From: JBIQJD01 sp044507695
GTDB lineage: Bacteria; Bacteroidota; Ignavibacteria; Ignavibacteriales; Ignavibacteriaceae
Reading direction: 5' to 3'
DNA length: 64,000 nt
NCBI GenBank assembly: GCA_044507695.1
Contig: JBIQJD010000009.1
Coordinates: 123,166 to 187,165, forward strand
Position 1 is the first letter of the stretch, and each line of letters starts with the position of its first letter. Positions 16,876 through 26,480 of the stretch are shown in pieces. The notes beneath the pieces were generated by a model, which was not told the DNA's origin, ran no database searches, and saw only the letters and a program-made list of their open reading frames with translations. Made by a program: the position numbers and the translations under genes.

Positions 16876-18255
16876 ATGATTAAATTTATTCCTCTTGGCG
16901 GAGCCGGAGAGATTGGTGCAAGCTGCTTCTATCTTAATATTGATGGTACAGGAATAATTTTAGACTGTGGAATGCATCCACAAAAAACAGGAGTTGATTC
17001 ACTTCCCAAATTTGAATTAATAAAAAATCAGCCTGTAGATTTTGTTTTGATTTCACATGCACACCAGGATCACCTGAGTGCTCTTCCCTATCTTGTACAA
17101 CAGCATCCATATATAAAAATAATTTCTACGCCTCAAACACGTGCTCTGGCAGAACTTACTTTGCATGATTCTGTTTCCATTATGCGTTCTCAACTAACCG
17201 ATGAAGATGAGATGAGGATTTACACTCATGAAGAAATTGATTTGTTAATTCAAACAATACAATATCATGCATATAATGAAGAGTTCATCATTAATGGTTT
17301 CAAACATAAAAATAATGAGCCTGTAAAAGCTGAGTTTTACGATGCCGGGCATATTCTTGGTTCAGCAGGAATACTTATTTCTTACGCCGGAAAGAAAATT
17401 TTTTATACCGGTGATATTAATTTAAAAGATCAGATGCTTCTGTCAGGTGCTGAACTTCCTAAAGAGAAAATTGATGTACTTATTCTTGAAACAACCTATG
17501 GCGCAACAGATTCCGCATTGATCCCGCCATGGAATAATGAAGCAAACAGGTTTGCTCAAAAATCAAATAAAATTTTAACAGAAGGCGGCTCAATTCTTAT
17601 TCCGGTTTTTTCACTTGGTAAAATGCAGGAGATAATTTCTACTATCTGGAATTTAATGCAGAAAGGAAAATTGATTCAAACAGATATTTATACGGGAGGT
17701 TTAGCTCCTAAAATTAGCCGCGTATATGATTATAACAGGTATTCAGTTAGAAGATTAGACAGCGAGTTTGAGATAAAAAATATTCCTCAAAAAAATTTAT
17801 ATGAAGTTGAAAACCCGGAAGTGTTTTTTAATCATCCTTGTTTTGTGCTTGCATCAAGCGGAATGCTTATTGAAGGAACAGCTTCTTTCAGGCTGGCAAG
17901 AAGATGGCTGAGAAAAAGTAATTCGGCTATATTTACTGTTGGTTATATGGAGAAATCAACTCCCGGTTACAAAATTATTAATTCGGTAAAAGGCGGTAAG
18001 ATTGTTTTATCCGATTTTTTTGGTGAAGAAGAAATTAAATGCACGGTTGAGCAGTTCCGCTTTTCTTCTCATTCATTAAGAGAGGATTTAATTGAAATTT
18101 ATAATTTTCTTAACCCGGAAGTTGTAATACTTGTTCACGGTAATCCCGAAGCGATTGACTGGGTTGGTGCTTCTATTTTAAAACATAAATCAAAAAAGAA
18201 AAAAAATACAAAAGTATTCAGCGCCGAAACGGGCAAGGAAATTATTTTACAATAG
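16876..18255 (+). CDS. metallo-beta-lactamase/beta-CASP family nuclease
   Basis: A 459-residue protein of the RNA-processing beta-CASP group (CPSF73/Ysh1-like, bacterial branch). The zinc motif SHAHQDHLSALP is near residue 60, followed by DAGHILGSAG, YTGDIN, the beta-CASP region ILIPVFSLGKMQEII, and C-terminal HSLREDLIEI and VHGNPEAIDWV. These are the motifs expected of an RNA endo/exonuclease. It lacks the KH domain found in some archaeal relatives. RNA substrates are unknown. Confidence 0.88.
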   Translation: MIKFIPLGGAGEIGASCFYLNIDGTGIILDCGMHPQKTGVDSLPKFELIKNQPVDFVLISHAHQDHLSALPYLVQQHPYIKIISTPQTRALAELTLHDSVSIMRSQLTDEDEMRIYTHEEIDLLIQTIQYHAYNEEFIINGFKHKNNEPVKAEFYDAGHILGSAGILISYAGKKIFYTGDINLKDQMLLSGAELPKEKIDVLILETTYGATDSALIPPWNNEANRFAQKSNKILTEGGSILIPVFSLGKMQEIISTIWNLMQKGKLIQTDIYTGGLAPKISRVYDYNRYSVRRLDSEFEIKNIPQKNLYEVENPEVFFNHPCFVLASSGMLIEGTASFRLARRWLRKSNSAIFTVGYMEKSTPGYKIINSVKGGKIVLSDFFGEEEIKCTVEQFRFSSHSLREDLIEIYNFLNPEVVILVHGNPEAIDWVGASILKHKSKKKKNTKVFSAETGKEIILQ

Positions 18256-18292
18256 CGTTGTAATTTTCAATTTAAATTGAAGGAAAAATTTT

Positions 18293-18862
18293 ATGCCCGG
18301 TAAAATTAATTTCAAACCATTAACAATTGATTTATGGAATGATTTTGAAAAATTATTTGGTGAAAAAGGTGCCTGCGGCGGATGCTGGTGCATGTACTGG
18401 AGATTAAAACGCGCCGAGTATAATCTGAAAAAAGGAAACGGCAACAAAACGGAAATGAAAAAAATTGTCCGTTCAGGCAAGGTCCCCGGTATCATTGCTT
18501 ATATAAATGATGAACCTGCAGGATGGTGTTCTTTTGGTGAACGGAAAGATTTTCCTGTTTTAGATAATTCCAGAATTTTAAAACCGGTTGATGATAAAAA
18601 GGTCTGGTCAATCATTTGTTTCTTCATTGCAAAGCCGTACAGAAAATCCGGCTTATCATCAAAGATGCTGGAATTTGTAAAAAAATATGTTAAACGCTGC
18701 GGTGGAAAAATTCTTGAAGGCTATCCGGTTGAACCAAAACAAGATAAAATGCAGGATGTTTTTGCATGGACGGGATTTTCATCTGCATTCTTAAAAGCCG
18801 GATTTAAAGAAGTGATCCGCAGATCAGAAACAAGACCAATAATGAGATTTTTAATTAAATAA
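18293..18862 (+). CDS. GNAT-family N-acetyltransferase
   Basis: A 189-residue GNAT acetyltransferase with a Cys-rich N-terminal signature (GACGGCWCMYWRLKRAEY, residues ~26-43) that marks one GNAT subfamily. The acetyl-CoA region is ICFFIAKPYRKSGLSSKMLE. A cysteine cluster of the type CGGCWC could bind a metal. Substrate unknown. It is 37 bp after the beta-CASP gene and 27 bp before the AlkD-like gene, possibly one transcript. Confidence 0.82.
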   Translation: MPGKINFKPLTIDLWNDFEKLFGEKGACGGCWCMYWRLKRAEYNLKKGNGNKTEMKKIVRSGKVPGIIAYINDEPAGWCSFGERKDFPVLDNSRILKPVDDKKVWSIICFFIAKPYRKSGLSSKMLEFVKKYVKRCGGKILEGYPVEPKQDKMQDVFAWTGFSSAFLKAGFKEVIRRSETRPIMRFLIK

Positions 18863-18889
18863 TTTTTAACTGCACATAATAGTATCAAT

Positions 18890-19594
18890 ATGTCAATCAT
18901 TAATATAAGAAAACGAATAAAGGAAGAATCAAATCCTGAGCAGGCAAAAATACTGCAGCGGTTTTTTAAAACAGGAAAAGGAGAATATGGTGAAGGTGAT
19001 ATCTTTGCCGGAATTAAAGTTCCGGTGCAAAGAAAAATTGCGCGTGAAAACAGAAATGCTACAATAAAAGAATTGTATGATCTCCTTCATTCGCCTGTTC
19101 ATGAGGAAAGATTAATTGCGCTGTTCATTCTTATTGATAAATTTTCCAAAGCGGATGAAACGCATCGTGAACAGATTTATAATTTTTATATGAAGAATAG
19201 AAAAGGAATTAATAATTGGGATCTTGTTGATCTTTCTGCTCCACTAATTGCCGGCGCTTTTTTATACGATAAGGAGAGAACAATCTTATATGAGTTTGCA
19301 GAATCCGAAAATATTTGGGAAAGACGTATCGCTATACTTTCAACTTTTTATTTTATAAGGAAGAATGATTTTAAAGATACGCTTGCTATCTCTGAAATTT
19401 TATTGAATGATAAACATGATCTTATTCATAAAGCAGTTGGATGGATGCTGCGTGAAACAGGTAAAAGAAATTTAAAGGTGGAAGAATCCTTCCTGAAAAA
19501 ACATTATAAAAAAATGCCGCGTACAATGCTTCGTTATGCAATTGAAAAATTTCCTGAAGAAATAAGACAGAATTATTTAAAAGGAAGAATCTGA
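18890..19594 (+). CDS. DNA alkylation repair protein (AlkD-like)
   Basis: A 234-residue all-helical HEAT-repeat DNA glycosylase-like protein. Conserved stretches include YGEGDIFAGIKVPVQRKIAR, INNWDLVDLSAPLI, and the C-terminal DLIHKAVGWMLRETGKRN and MPRTMLRYAIEKFP, as in AlkC/AlkD proteins that excise N3- and N7-alkylpurines. The WDLVD aspartate corresponds to the catalytic Asp of AlkD. It converges on the FAD-Rieske gene with 24 bp between. Confidence 0.92.
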   Translation: MSIINIRKRIKEESNPEQAKILQRFFKTGKGEYGEGDIFAGIKVPVQRKIARENRNATIKELYDLLHSPVHEERLIALFILIDKFSKADETHREQIYNFYMKNRKGINNWDLVDLSAPLIAGAFLYDKERTILYEFAESENIWERRIAILSTFYFIRKNDFKDTLAISEILLNDKHDLIHKAVGWMLRETGKRNLKVEESFLKKHYKKMPRTMLRYAIEKFPEEIRQNYLKGRI

Positions 19595-19618
19595 AAAGAA
19601 AAAATAGCCGGGAAAATT

Positions 19619-21211
19619 TTATTCTGAAATTTCTATTCTTTCAAGGTCAACATTTGCCGGACCGTTTATTACCCTTCCAAGCGTCGAGAATCTGGAACCA
19701 TGACATGGACAATCAAATGATTTTTCCGTATTGTTCCAGTTAACAATACATTTTAAGTGGGGACACACAGCAGAGAAAATGTGAAACTTGCCCGTTTCAT
19801 CCCTGTAAACAGCGGCTTTCCAAAGCTCGTCTCTTATAATTGCCCCTTCACCGTTCTTTAATTCTTTTAATGAGTCAATATCTCCGGGAGTGATAAAATC
19901 AACGTACTGTTTTGCAACATTTAAATTTTCCTGCAGGTATGTTCCCGCTGCAGATAAACTTATTCTTGAAGGATTATAAATCTCTTCCCATTTATTTTTC
20001 TTGCCCGCAATAAGATCACTGATAAGTATTCCGGCAATTGTTCCGTGTGTTATCCCGTTTCCGCTGTCTCCTGTTGCAATAAAAATATTTTCATCATCAG
20101 GATTTCTTCCTATTAATCCAAGATGATCAACCGGTTCCATCACCTGTCCGCTCCATCTGAAAAGAACTTCTTCCATAATTGGGAAATGATTTTTTGCCCA
20201 ATTTTTAAGCGCAGCAAATCTTTCTTCCCCGGAAATATTTTCTTCATCTGCCTGCCCGGTTTTATGATCTTCTCCTCCAACAATCAGCAAATCAAATTCA
20301 CTGCTATACGGATGAATCCGTACATAGTGGTAAGGATAAACCTGCCATGTTGATTTATGATTACCAGTATCCCACCAAAGTGAATGAGATATGGAATTTT
20401 TCGGAACCCGTGCGGCAACTACATAGGTTCTGTAAGGTGCTTGCTTGTTATGAATCTTTACAACATCATTTATTGGAGAGTTTGTTGCAACAACAACGTA
20501 CTTTGCATTTACTTTATAACCGTTTGAGGTTTCAACTCCTTTGTTATTAATTTCTTTTACGTGAGTATCAGTGTATATAAATCCTTTGTTGTTTAAAATA
20601 ATTTTGCATAAACCGGAAAGATATTTTAGTGGATGAAATTGTCCCTGATTCGGAAACTTCAAAAATTTATTTCCGGCAGCAATTATATCAGGAGCAGTTT
20701 CAATCAATTCAACATGCAGGCCTGCACGTTTTGCAGCGTTTAATTCTTCCCGCAATGATTCTTCATCATCAGATGGATGCAGCATCAGGTAGCCGTTAAC
20801 TCTTTCAAAGTTACATATTATATTATTTTCAATTACGATCCTTTCAATAAAATTTATTGCTTCGGTGTGGCTTTCCGCTGCAAGTCTGCTTGTTTCATTA
20901 TCGAATGATTTTTCAATTCTGAAATATCTGTCATCAAGCGCGTTTGAAATATGTGCGGTAGTTCTTCCCGTTTCACCGCTGCCAATGTTTCCATCTTCAA
21001 TAAGTATAACGGAAAAATTATTTTTTGAAAGCTGATAAGCTGTAGTTACTCCGGCTATTCCTCCGCCTACCACAACAACATCTGCGGAAGTGTTTTGATT
21101 AAGCGGTGAAAATTTTATTTCAGGAGCTTCATCAAACCAGCATGAAATATTTGCGCCGGAAGTTCTTTCAGGTTTATTTTCTTTAACAATTATTAAATTA
21201 TTATTACTCAT
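19619..21211 (-). CDS. FAD-dependent oxidoreductase with C-terminal Rieske domain
   Basis: A 530-residue protein. Residues ~40-400 form a DAO-type FAD domain (VVVVGGGIAGVTTAYQLSKN near 46; IFIATGDSGNGITHGTIAGI near 380). Residues ~440-530 form a Rieske [2Fe-2S] domain with ligands Cys483 and His485 (CPHLKC) and Cys501 and His504 (CPCHGS). The same architecture is found in bacterial proteins of unknown substrate related to glycine/D-amino-acid oxidases. No signal peptide is seen. It is transcribed away from rsgA. Confidence 0.9.
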   Translation of the reverse strand: MSNNNLIIVKENKPERTSGANISCWFDEAPEIKFSPLNQNTSADVVVVGGGIAGVTTAYQLSKNNFSVILIEDGNIGSGETGRTTAHISNALDDRYFRIEKSFDNETSRLAAESHTEAINFIERIVIENNIICNFERVNGYLMLHPSDDEESLREELNAAKRAGLHVELIETAPDIIAAGNKFLKFPNQGQFHPLKYLSGLCKIILNNKGFIYTDTHVKEINNKGVETSNGYKVNAKYVVVATNSPINDVVKIHNKQAPYRTYVVAARVPKNSISHSLWWDTGNHKSTWQVYPYHYVRIHPYSSEFDLLIVGGEDHKTGQADEENISGEERFAALKNWAKNHFPIMEEVLFRWSGQVMEPVDHLGLIGRNPDDENIFIATGDSGNGITHGTIAGILISDLIAGKKNKWEEIYNPSRISLSAAGTYLQENLNVAKQYVDFITPGDIDSLKELKNGEGAIIRDELWKAAVYRDETGKFHIFSAVCPHLKCIVNWNNTEKSFDCPCHGSRFSTLGRVINGPANVDLERIEISE

Positions 21212-21535
21212 CTTTTCAATCCTTCATATTAAATCAGGTTTAATTATCAAACAGAATCACAAGAATAATAGAATGTATGATCTCTATTTCCTATGATTAA
21301 AAACATTCTTTTCTGCCGGTTTGATAAATCTTACCAGTTTCTTTGAATGATATTTTGTTAAAAAAATTTTATTAAGTTTGATTTGTAAACATTTTAATGA
21401 CTTATCAACAATAATACTTCAAATACAATCCAGCTATTTATTGCCGCCATTGTGTAGCAAGCCGTCAGATTCAATTTAAAATCTGAAGGCATTCCTCCGT
21501 TTAAAAATCATTTTAAAATATTTTGGAGAATAAAA
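21212..21535. other. intergenic region between divergent genes, with a hairpin
   Basis: A 324-bp AT-rich stretch with no protein gene, serving as the divergent promoter area for the FAD-Rieske gene (minus) and rsgA (plus). The only strong structure is a hairpin at 21461-21491 (GCCGTCAGATT then AAATCTGAAGGC, one mismatch) 45 bp upstream of the rsgA start. It has no T-run after it, so it is not a normal terminator. Confidence 0.5.
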
Positions 21536-22618
21536 ATGCTGCAATTAAATCAGCTTGGCTGGAGTAATTTTTTTGAAGAACAATTTACATCATTTAAAGA
21601 CCGGGGAATGATTCCCGCACGCATATCTGCTGAACATAAAGAACGTTACATGGTGTATTCAGAAGCAGGTGAATTAAAAGCAGAAGTAACAGGAAAATTA
21701 ATTTACGGTGCTGATAATCCATCTCAATTTCCCAAAACCGGTGATTGGGTTGCCGGAATTTATTTTGAAGATGAAAAGAAATTAATAATTCATGATATAC
21801 TTGAAAGAAGAACATTTTTTTCACGAAGTGCTGCAGGTAAAAAATCAGATGAACAAATAATTGCTGCTAATATTGATTTCCTTTTCATCGTTCAAAGTAT
21901 GGATGCAGATTTAAGTGAAAGAAGACTCGAAAGATATTTATCTTCTGCATTCAACGGGAGAATTAAACCGGTGATAATTTTAAACAAGTCAGATCTCGTA
22001 AACGATCATCAGGAAAAAATTATTAAGTTCAGAAACGCCTTCCCTGATGTTGAAGTTTTTGGAGTAAGCTGTTTGCAGAAAACAGGATTAAGTGATTTGA
22101 ATAAATTTATTAAACCCGGAATTACAATTGCATGTGCTGGTTCATCCGGTGTTGGTAAATCAACATTGATAAATGCAATCGCCGGAAAAAACATACAAAA
22201 AACTGCTGAAGTACGAAGCACAGATTCAAAGGGAAGACACACAACAACTGTGAGAGAAATGTTTTTGCTGCCGCAAGGTGGAATTCTGATTGATACTCCC
22301 GGTATGAGAGAATTTGGCTTGTGGAATGCTTCGGATGGTGTTTCAAAAGTGTTTGATGAAATTGAACTGTTTGCTGAAAATTGCAGATTTAATGATTGCA
22401 CCCATACGATAGAAGTTGACTGCGCAGTAATTGCAGCGCTTAATTCCGGCGCAATATCTCGTGAGCGTTATAACAGCTATTTGAAGCTTCTGCGGGAATT
22501 AAGATATTTGGAACAGAAGACTGATCTTAATGCAATGCTTGAAGAAAAAAGAAAATGGAAAATAATTCATAAAGAACAGAAAAGATTTTTAAAAGATAAT
22601 ACTAGTAACAAATATTAA
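21536..22618 (+). CDS. rsgA: ribosome small-subunit-dependent GTPase RsgA
   Basis: Late 30S assembly GTPase. The 360 residues show the circularly permuted G-domain order: G4 ILNKSD near residue 143 comes before G1 GSSGVGKSTLINAI near 202 and G3 DTPGMRE near 260. An N-terminal OB fold precedes it and a zinc-binding segment (ENCRFNDCTHTIEVDC) follows. A Shine-Dalgarno (ttggagaa) precedes the ATG. RidA follows 33 bp downstream. Confidence 0.95.
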   Translation: MLQLNQLGWSNFFEEQFTSFKDRGMIPARISAEHKERYMVYSEAGELKAEVTGKLIYGADNPSQFPKTGDWVAGIYFEDEKKLIIHDILERRTFFSRSAAGKKSDEQIIAANIDFLFIVQSMDADLSERRLERYLSSAFNGRIKPVIILNKSDLVNDHQEKIIKFRNAFPDVEVFGVSCLQKTGLSDLNKFIKPGITIACAGSSGVGKSTLINAIAGKNIQKTAEVRSTDSKGRHTTTVREMFLLPQGGILIDTPGMREFGLWNASDGVSKVFDEIELFAENCRFNDCTHTIEVDCAVIAALNSGAISRERYNSYLKLLRELRYLEQKTDLNAMLEEKRKWKIIHKEQKRFLKDNTSNKY

Positions 22619-22651
22619 TTCTTCTTTAAAAATTTTTATCAGGAGCTGAAA

Positions 22652-23038
22652 ATGAGGAAAAATATTTCCAGCGGTGCATACTGGGAAGATATTGTTGGCT
22701 ATTCCCGCGCTGTAAGAATTGGAAATCAAATTGAAATCTCAGGAACTGTTGCGGTAGATGAAAATAATAAACTGGTTGGTAAAGGTAGTGCTTATGAACA
22801 GACTAAATATATCCTGCAGAAAATTGAAAAAGTTCTTAAAGAAGCCGGTGCATCTCTTAATGATGTTATAAGAACAAGAATGTTTGTTACCGATATTTCA
22901 TTATGGGAGGAAATAGGCAAAGCTCACGGTGAGGTATTTAAATCAATAAAACCAGCAACATCAATGATTGAAGTAAAATCATTGATTGAAAAAGAATATC
23001 TTCTGGAGATTGAAGCTACCGCTATTATATCTGATTAA
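22652..23038 (+). CDS. RidA family protein
   Basis: A 128-residue YjgF/YER057c/UK114 family protein with the end-region RTRMFVTDISLWEEIGKAHG, whose arginine is the conserved imine/enamine deaminase residue, and a C-terminal VKSLIEKEYLLEIEATAII. Such proteins hydrolyse reactive 2-aminoacrylate-type enamines or act on related metabolites. A good Shine-Dalgarno (tcaggagctg) lies upstream. It is downstream of rsgA on the same strand. Confidence 0.9.
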   Translation: MRKNISSGAYWEDIVGYSRAVRIGNQIEISGTVAVDENNKLVGKGSAYEQTKYILQKIEKVLKEAGASLNDVIRTRMFVTDISLWEEIGKAHGEVFKSIKPATSMIEVKSLIEKEYLLEIEATAIISD

Positions 23039-23118
23039 AATAATACACGTATAAAATTTTTTGAAATAGCAGAAGCATGATTATCTTTATTTTTCATTAT
23101 AAAAATTTTTGAGGAATA

Positions 23119-23616
23119 ATGGAATTCAGAATTAACACCGAAGTAAAAATCGGGCATGTGCATTTAACAGTTTCTGATCTTGAACAATCATTAAAATTTT
23201 ACAGAGATATTTTAGGATTTGAAATTACACAAGGATTTGGCAACTCGGCAGTATTTCTATCCGCCGGCGGATATCATCATCATATTGCGCTTAATACATG
23301 GGCTGGAAAAGGCGCTACTCCCCCGCCGCCCGGTCATACAGGATTATATCACTTTGCAATTCTCTATCCAACCAGAAAAGAACTTGCTAAGATAGTAAGA
23401 AGATTGTTTCAGCTTAATTATAAAATTGAAGGTGCATCTGATCATGGCGTTTCTGAATCAATTTATCTTCATGATCCTGATGGAAACGGAGTTGAACTAT
23501 ATTGTGATCGTCCGGAATCAGAATGGCCTTTCGATTCCGAAGGACATTTAATGATGACAACAAAACATCTTGATGTTCTGGGACTGCTTTCAGAACTGGA
23601 TGGGGAAGACGAATAA
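23119..23616 (+). CDS. VOC-family (glyoxalase/dioxygenase-fold) protein
   Basis: A 165-residue two-module vicinal-oxygen-chelate protein resembling CatE-type catechol 2,3-dioxygenases. Metal ligands are likely His in IGHVHLTVSDLEQSLKFYRD, His in TGLYHFAILYP and Glu in GNGVELYCDRP. The GGYHHHIALNTWAGKG stretch is typical of this subgroup. Without neighbours of an aromatic pathway the substrate is unknown; it may be a thiol or glyoxal enzyme. Confidence 0.85.
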   Translation: MEFRINTEVKIGHVHLTVSDLEQSLKFYRDILGFEITQGFGNSAVFLSAGGYHHHIALNTWAGKGATPPPPGHTGLYHFAILYPTRKELAKIVRRLFQLNYKIEGASDHGVSESIYLHDPDGNGVELYCDRPESEWPFDSEGHLMMTTKHLDVLGLLSELDGEDE

Positions 23617-23652
23617 ATTCTATTATTGTTAAAAATTATTCCGGGATTCTAG

Positions 23653-25281
23653 ATGAAATTCTTAGTTTACTTTTTTTTGTTAACAGGATTTCTTTATTCA
23701 CAAACACTTAATATAAGCGGGCATGTTCAGGATAAGTCTAATGGTGCTTCACTTTATCGCGCAAAAATTCTTCTTGTAAATAAAGATAATCCCGAACTTC
23801 GTGATTCGCTTTTAACAAACTCATCGGGCAACTGGTCTTATATTTTGCAAATAACAGATGTACAAGATAAATCCTTCTCCCCTGCTGAATTTGAAGTATA
23901 TCAGAATTATCCTAATCCATTCAATCCTTCTACAAAAATAAGTTTTTCCGTAAGGAATGAAGGCGGGGTTAAAATTACAGTAAGCAATATTTTAGGTGAG
24001 ATAATCGATTCACGCAGTTTTGATTTAACAGCCGGTAATTACAACATTGATTGGGAAAGCAAAGGCAGTGCAGGAGTTTTGTTTTATACAATAGAAATGA
24101 ACGGGTTTACTTCCACAAAAAAAATGATTCAGCTTGATGGCGGAAGCGGAGCGGGATTAACAAATTTATCAGCCGGAAATATTTCTGCTCCTTCCGGTAA
24201 GTTAAATAAATCATCTTCAGCCAATGAATATTATATAATAACTTCACTATTATATTATGCTGAGGATACTCTGCTTGTTAAACTTGAAGATGGAATGCAC
24301 TTTCAAACAGAACTTCAAACAGTTCATGAGAAGGCATTCTTTATAGATTTGCATAATGATGTTTTGGGCAGAACGGTAAATGGATATGATATTAGTCTGC
24401 TCCATAATTTTTATGATTCTGATTTACCCCGTTTTAAACAAGGCGGCGTTGATGCACAGCTTCTCTCAGTTTGGGTTGATCCTGATGATTTTGATAATCC
24501 GTTTGAAGAATCAATGAGAATGATTGATACATTCATGGTTCAAGCTGAACGTTATTCAGATCTGATGGGGCAGGCAGTTAATGCTGATGAACTTGAACAG
24601 CTTGTAAGTGAAAATAAATTTGCCGGAGTTCTTGTTGCAGAAGGCGGCCATGCAATTGAAGATGATATTAACAAACTTTATGAGCTTTACGATAGGGGTG
24701 TTCGTTATTTAACCATTACCTGGAATAACAGCACATCATGGGCGGTTTCTGCTGCAGATCCTGAATCACAGACAAAAGGCTTATCAGATTTTGGAAGAGA
24801 AATAATCAGAACAATGGATTCGCTTGGAATGATTATCGATGTTTCTCACACTGGAGTAAAAACAATTGAGGATATTCTTGAGGTTACAAAAAATCCAATA
24901 ATTGCAAGCCATTCAGGTGTTAGAGCAATTAGAAATCATACCAGAAATCTTACTGATGATCAGATAAAAAGTATAGCAAACAGCGGGGGAGTGATTGGTG
25001 TTGTTTTTTATACTTCCTTCCTTTCAACTTCATCAGCTTCAAACGTAACATCTGCTGATGTTGTAAAACATATAAATTATATCCGTGATCTTGTTGGTGT
25101 AGATTACATTGCAATTGGTGCTGATTTTGATGGCGGAATCCGCGGGCCGGTAGATATACCCGATGTATCTTATTACCCGCAGCTTACTCGTGCACTCATA
25201 AATGAAGGTTACTCAAATGAAGAAATTTATAAGATTCTTGGCGGAAACTTCATGAGAGTATTTAGGCAGGTTTGCAAATAA
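23653..25281 (+). CDS. secreted M19 (membrane dipeptidase) with an internal T9SS-type sorting domain
   Basis: A 542-residue protein with unusual domain order. Signal peptide (residues 1-16), a carboxypeptidase-regulatory-like beta domain (~20-65), a T9SS type A-like sorting/FlgD-Ig domain containing YQNYPNPFNPST at ~83-94 (~78-165), a linker, then a complete peptidase M19 domain from ~225 on. M19 zinc residues are visible in FIDLHNDV, VAEGGHAIEDD, MIIDVSHTG, IIASHSGVRAIRNH and IGADFDGG. Family enzymes hydrolyse dipeptides. Sorting domains are normally C-terminal, so export via T9SS is uncertain here. Confidence 0.88.
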   Translation: MKFLVYFFLLTGFLYSQTLNISGHVQDKSNGASLYRAKILLVNKDNPELRDSLLTNSSGNWSYILQITDVQDKSFSPAEFEVYQNYPNPFNPSTKISFSVRNEGGVKITVSNILGEIIDSRSFDLTAGNYNIDWESKGSAGVLFYTIEMNGFTSTKKMIQLDGGSGAGLTNLSAGNISAPSGKLNKSSSANEYYIITSLLYYAEDTLLVKLEDGMHFQTELQTVHEKAFFIDLHNDVLGRTVNGYDISLLHNFYDSDLPRFKQGGVDAQLLSVWVDPDDFDNPFEESMRMIDTFMVQAERYSDLMGQAVNADELEQLVSENKFAGVLVAEGGHAIEDDINKLYELYDRGVRYLTITWNNSTSWAVSAADPESQTKGLSDFGREIIRTMDSLGMIIDVSHTGVKTIEDILEVTKNPIIASHSGVRAIRNHTRNLTDDQIKSIANSGGVIGVVFYTSFLSTSSASNVTSADVVKHINYIRDLVGVDYIAIGADFDGGIRGPVDIPDVSYYPQLTRALINEGYSNEEIYKILGGNFMRVFRQVCK

Positions 25282-25370
25282 TCTCTGATTAAACTTGCAA
25301 AATGTTAAAAACTAAATTATTTTCAATTAAATAAAAAGTAAGTAATTACGTAATATATTTAGTAAATAGA

Positions 25371-26324
25371 ATGGATATTATAAAAGATTTAGGACAAATT
25401 GCTCTTGGCAGCAGATTAAAAAGATTGAGTGATCAGTTAATGTATGATGTTCATAAAATTTACAAACAGCAGCATTCCGATTTTGAACCACGCTGGTTTG
25501 CTCTTACATATCTTCTTTATGAAAACGGGGAAATGCCTGTTCTTGACATTGCTGCAGCGTTAAAAATTTCCCATCCGGCAATTGTTCAGTTTGTAAATCA
25601 AATGAATAAAAAGAAACTGGTGGTTACCGAGAAAGATGTAAAAGATAAACGGAAAACCATTGTTCGTTTATCAGAAGAAGGGAGAAAAATTTTTGAATCA
25701 ATAAAACCTGTTTTGCCGGAGATTGAATCTGCAGTAAAAGAAATAATTTCAGAAACTAAATATGATGTTCTTCATGTGATTGATAAAATTGAAAAATCAT
25801 TAGCAGAGCAAAATTTGTTTGAGAGGGTAAATAACCGGGTAAAGAATAAATTAATGGAAAAAGTTGAAGTGATTGAATACAACTCCGGACATAAAGATCA
25901 TTTTAAATCTTTAAATATTGAATGGCTTAAAAAATATTTTTACGTAGAGCCGGAGGATGAAAAAATTCTTTCTGATCCTGAGAAGTATATAATTAATCCG
26001 GGAGGAATGATTTTCTTTGCCCGCATAAATAATGAAATAGTTGGTACCTGTGCAGTGATTAAAATAGATGATAAAACATTTGAACTTGCTAAAATGGCAG
26101 TTACTGAAAAAGCACGGGGAAAGCAAATTGGTAAAAAACTGGCGCTGGTTGTAATTGGTTATGCAATTTCAAAAGGTGCAAAATATGTTGAGCTTGAAAC
26201 AGCACATAAACTTACTGCTGCTGTTAATCTTTATGAAAAACTTGGTTTTGTGCATGTGCCTTTCAATAGTGAGTCAAAATATCAAAGGTCAACTTTTAAA
26301 ATGAGACTTGAACTTCCAACATGA
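25371..26324 (+). CDS. MarR-type regulator fused to a GNAT acetyltransferase
   Basis: A 317-residue two-domain protein. Residues ~25-140 are a MarR winged helix (LDIAAALKISHPAIVQFVNQ and EKDVKDKRKTIVRLSEEGRK for recognition helix and wing). Residues ~165-317 are a GNAT domain with MAVTEKARGKQIGKKLALVV and ELETAHKLTAAVNLYEKLGF. MarR-GNAT fusions occur widely; they may couple ligand or substrate acetylation with transcription control. It begins after an 89-bp AT-rich gap and is apparently monocistronic. Confidence 0.9.
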   Translation: MDIIKDLGQIALGSRLKRLSDQLMYDVHKIYKQQHSDFEPRWFALTYLLYENGEMPVLDIAAALKISHPAIVQFVNQMNKKKLVVTEKDVKDKRKTIVRLSEEGRKIFESIKPVLPEIESAVKEIISETKYDVLHVIDKIEKSLAEQNLFERVNNRVKNKLMEKVEVIEYNSGHKDHFKSLNIEWLKKYFYVEPEDEKILSDPEKYIINPGGMIFFARINNEIVGTCAVIKIDDKTFELAKMAVTEKARGKQIGKKLALVVIGYAISKGAKYVELETAHKLTAAVNLYEKLGFVHVPFNSESKYQRSTFKMRLELPT

Positions 26325-26480
26325 TTTTTATTCTTAAAAAAATATCCACAGTATAATTAAAAAAACACCCTATTTTTTTCTTCCATTCATAATTAACAGA
26401 CAATATTTTATCTGGAATTATATTTTTATATTTTTTCAGCCCAATAAAGAACGTGATCATTAAAATTATATCAGGAAAAT

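Noticed and set aside
26340..26350. ATATCCACA, and single TTATCCACA-like words at 30180 and 45667 (DnaA boxes)
   Set aside because: Isolated words, no clustering, no AT-rich unwinding element beside them; no replication origin is supported inside the window.
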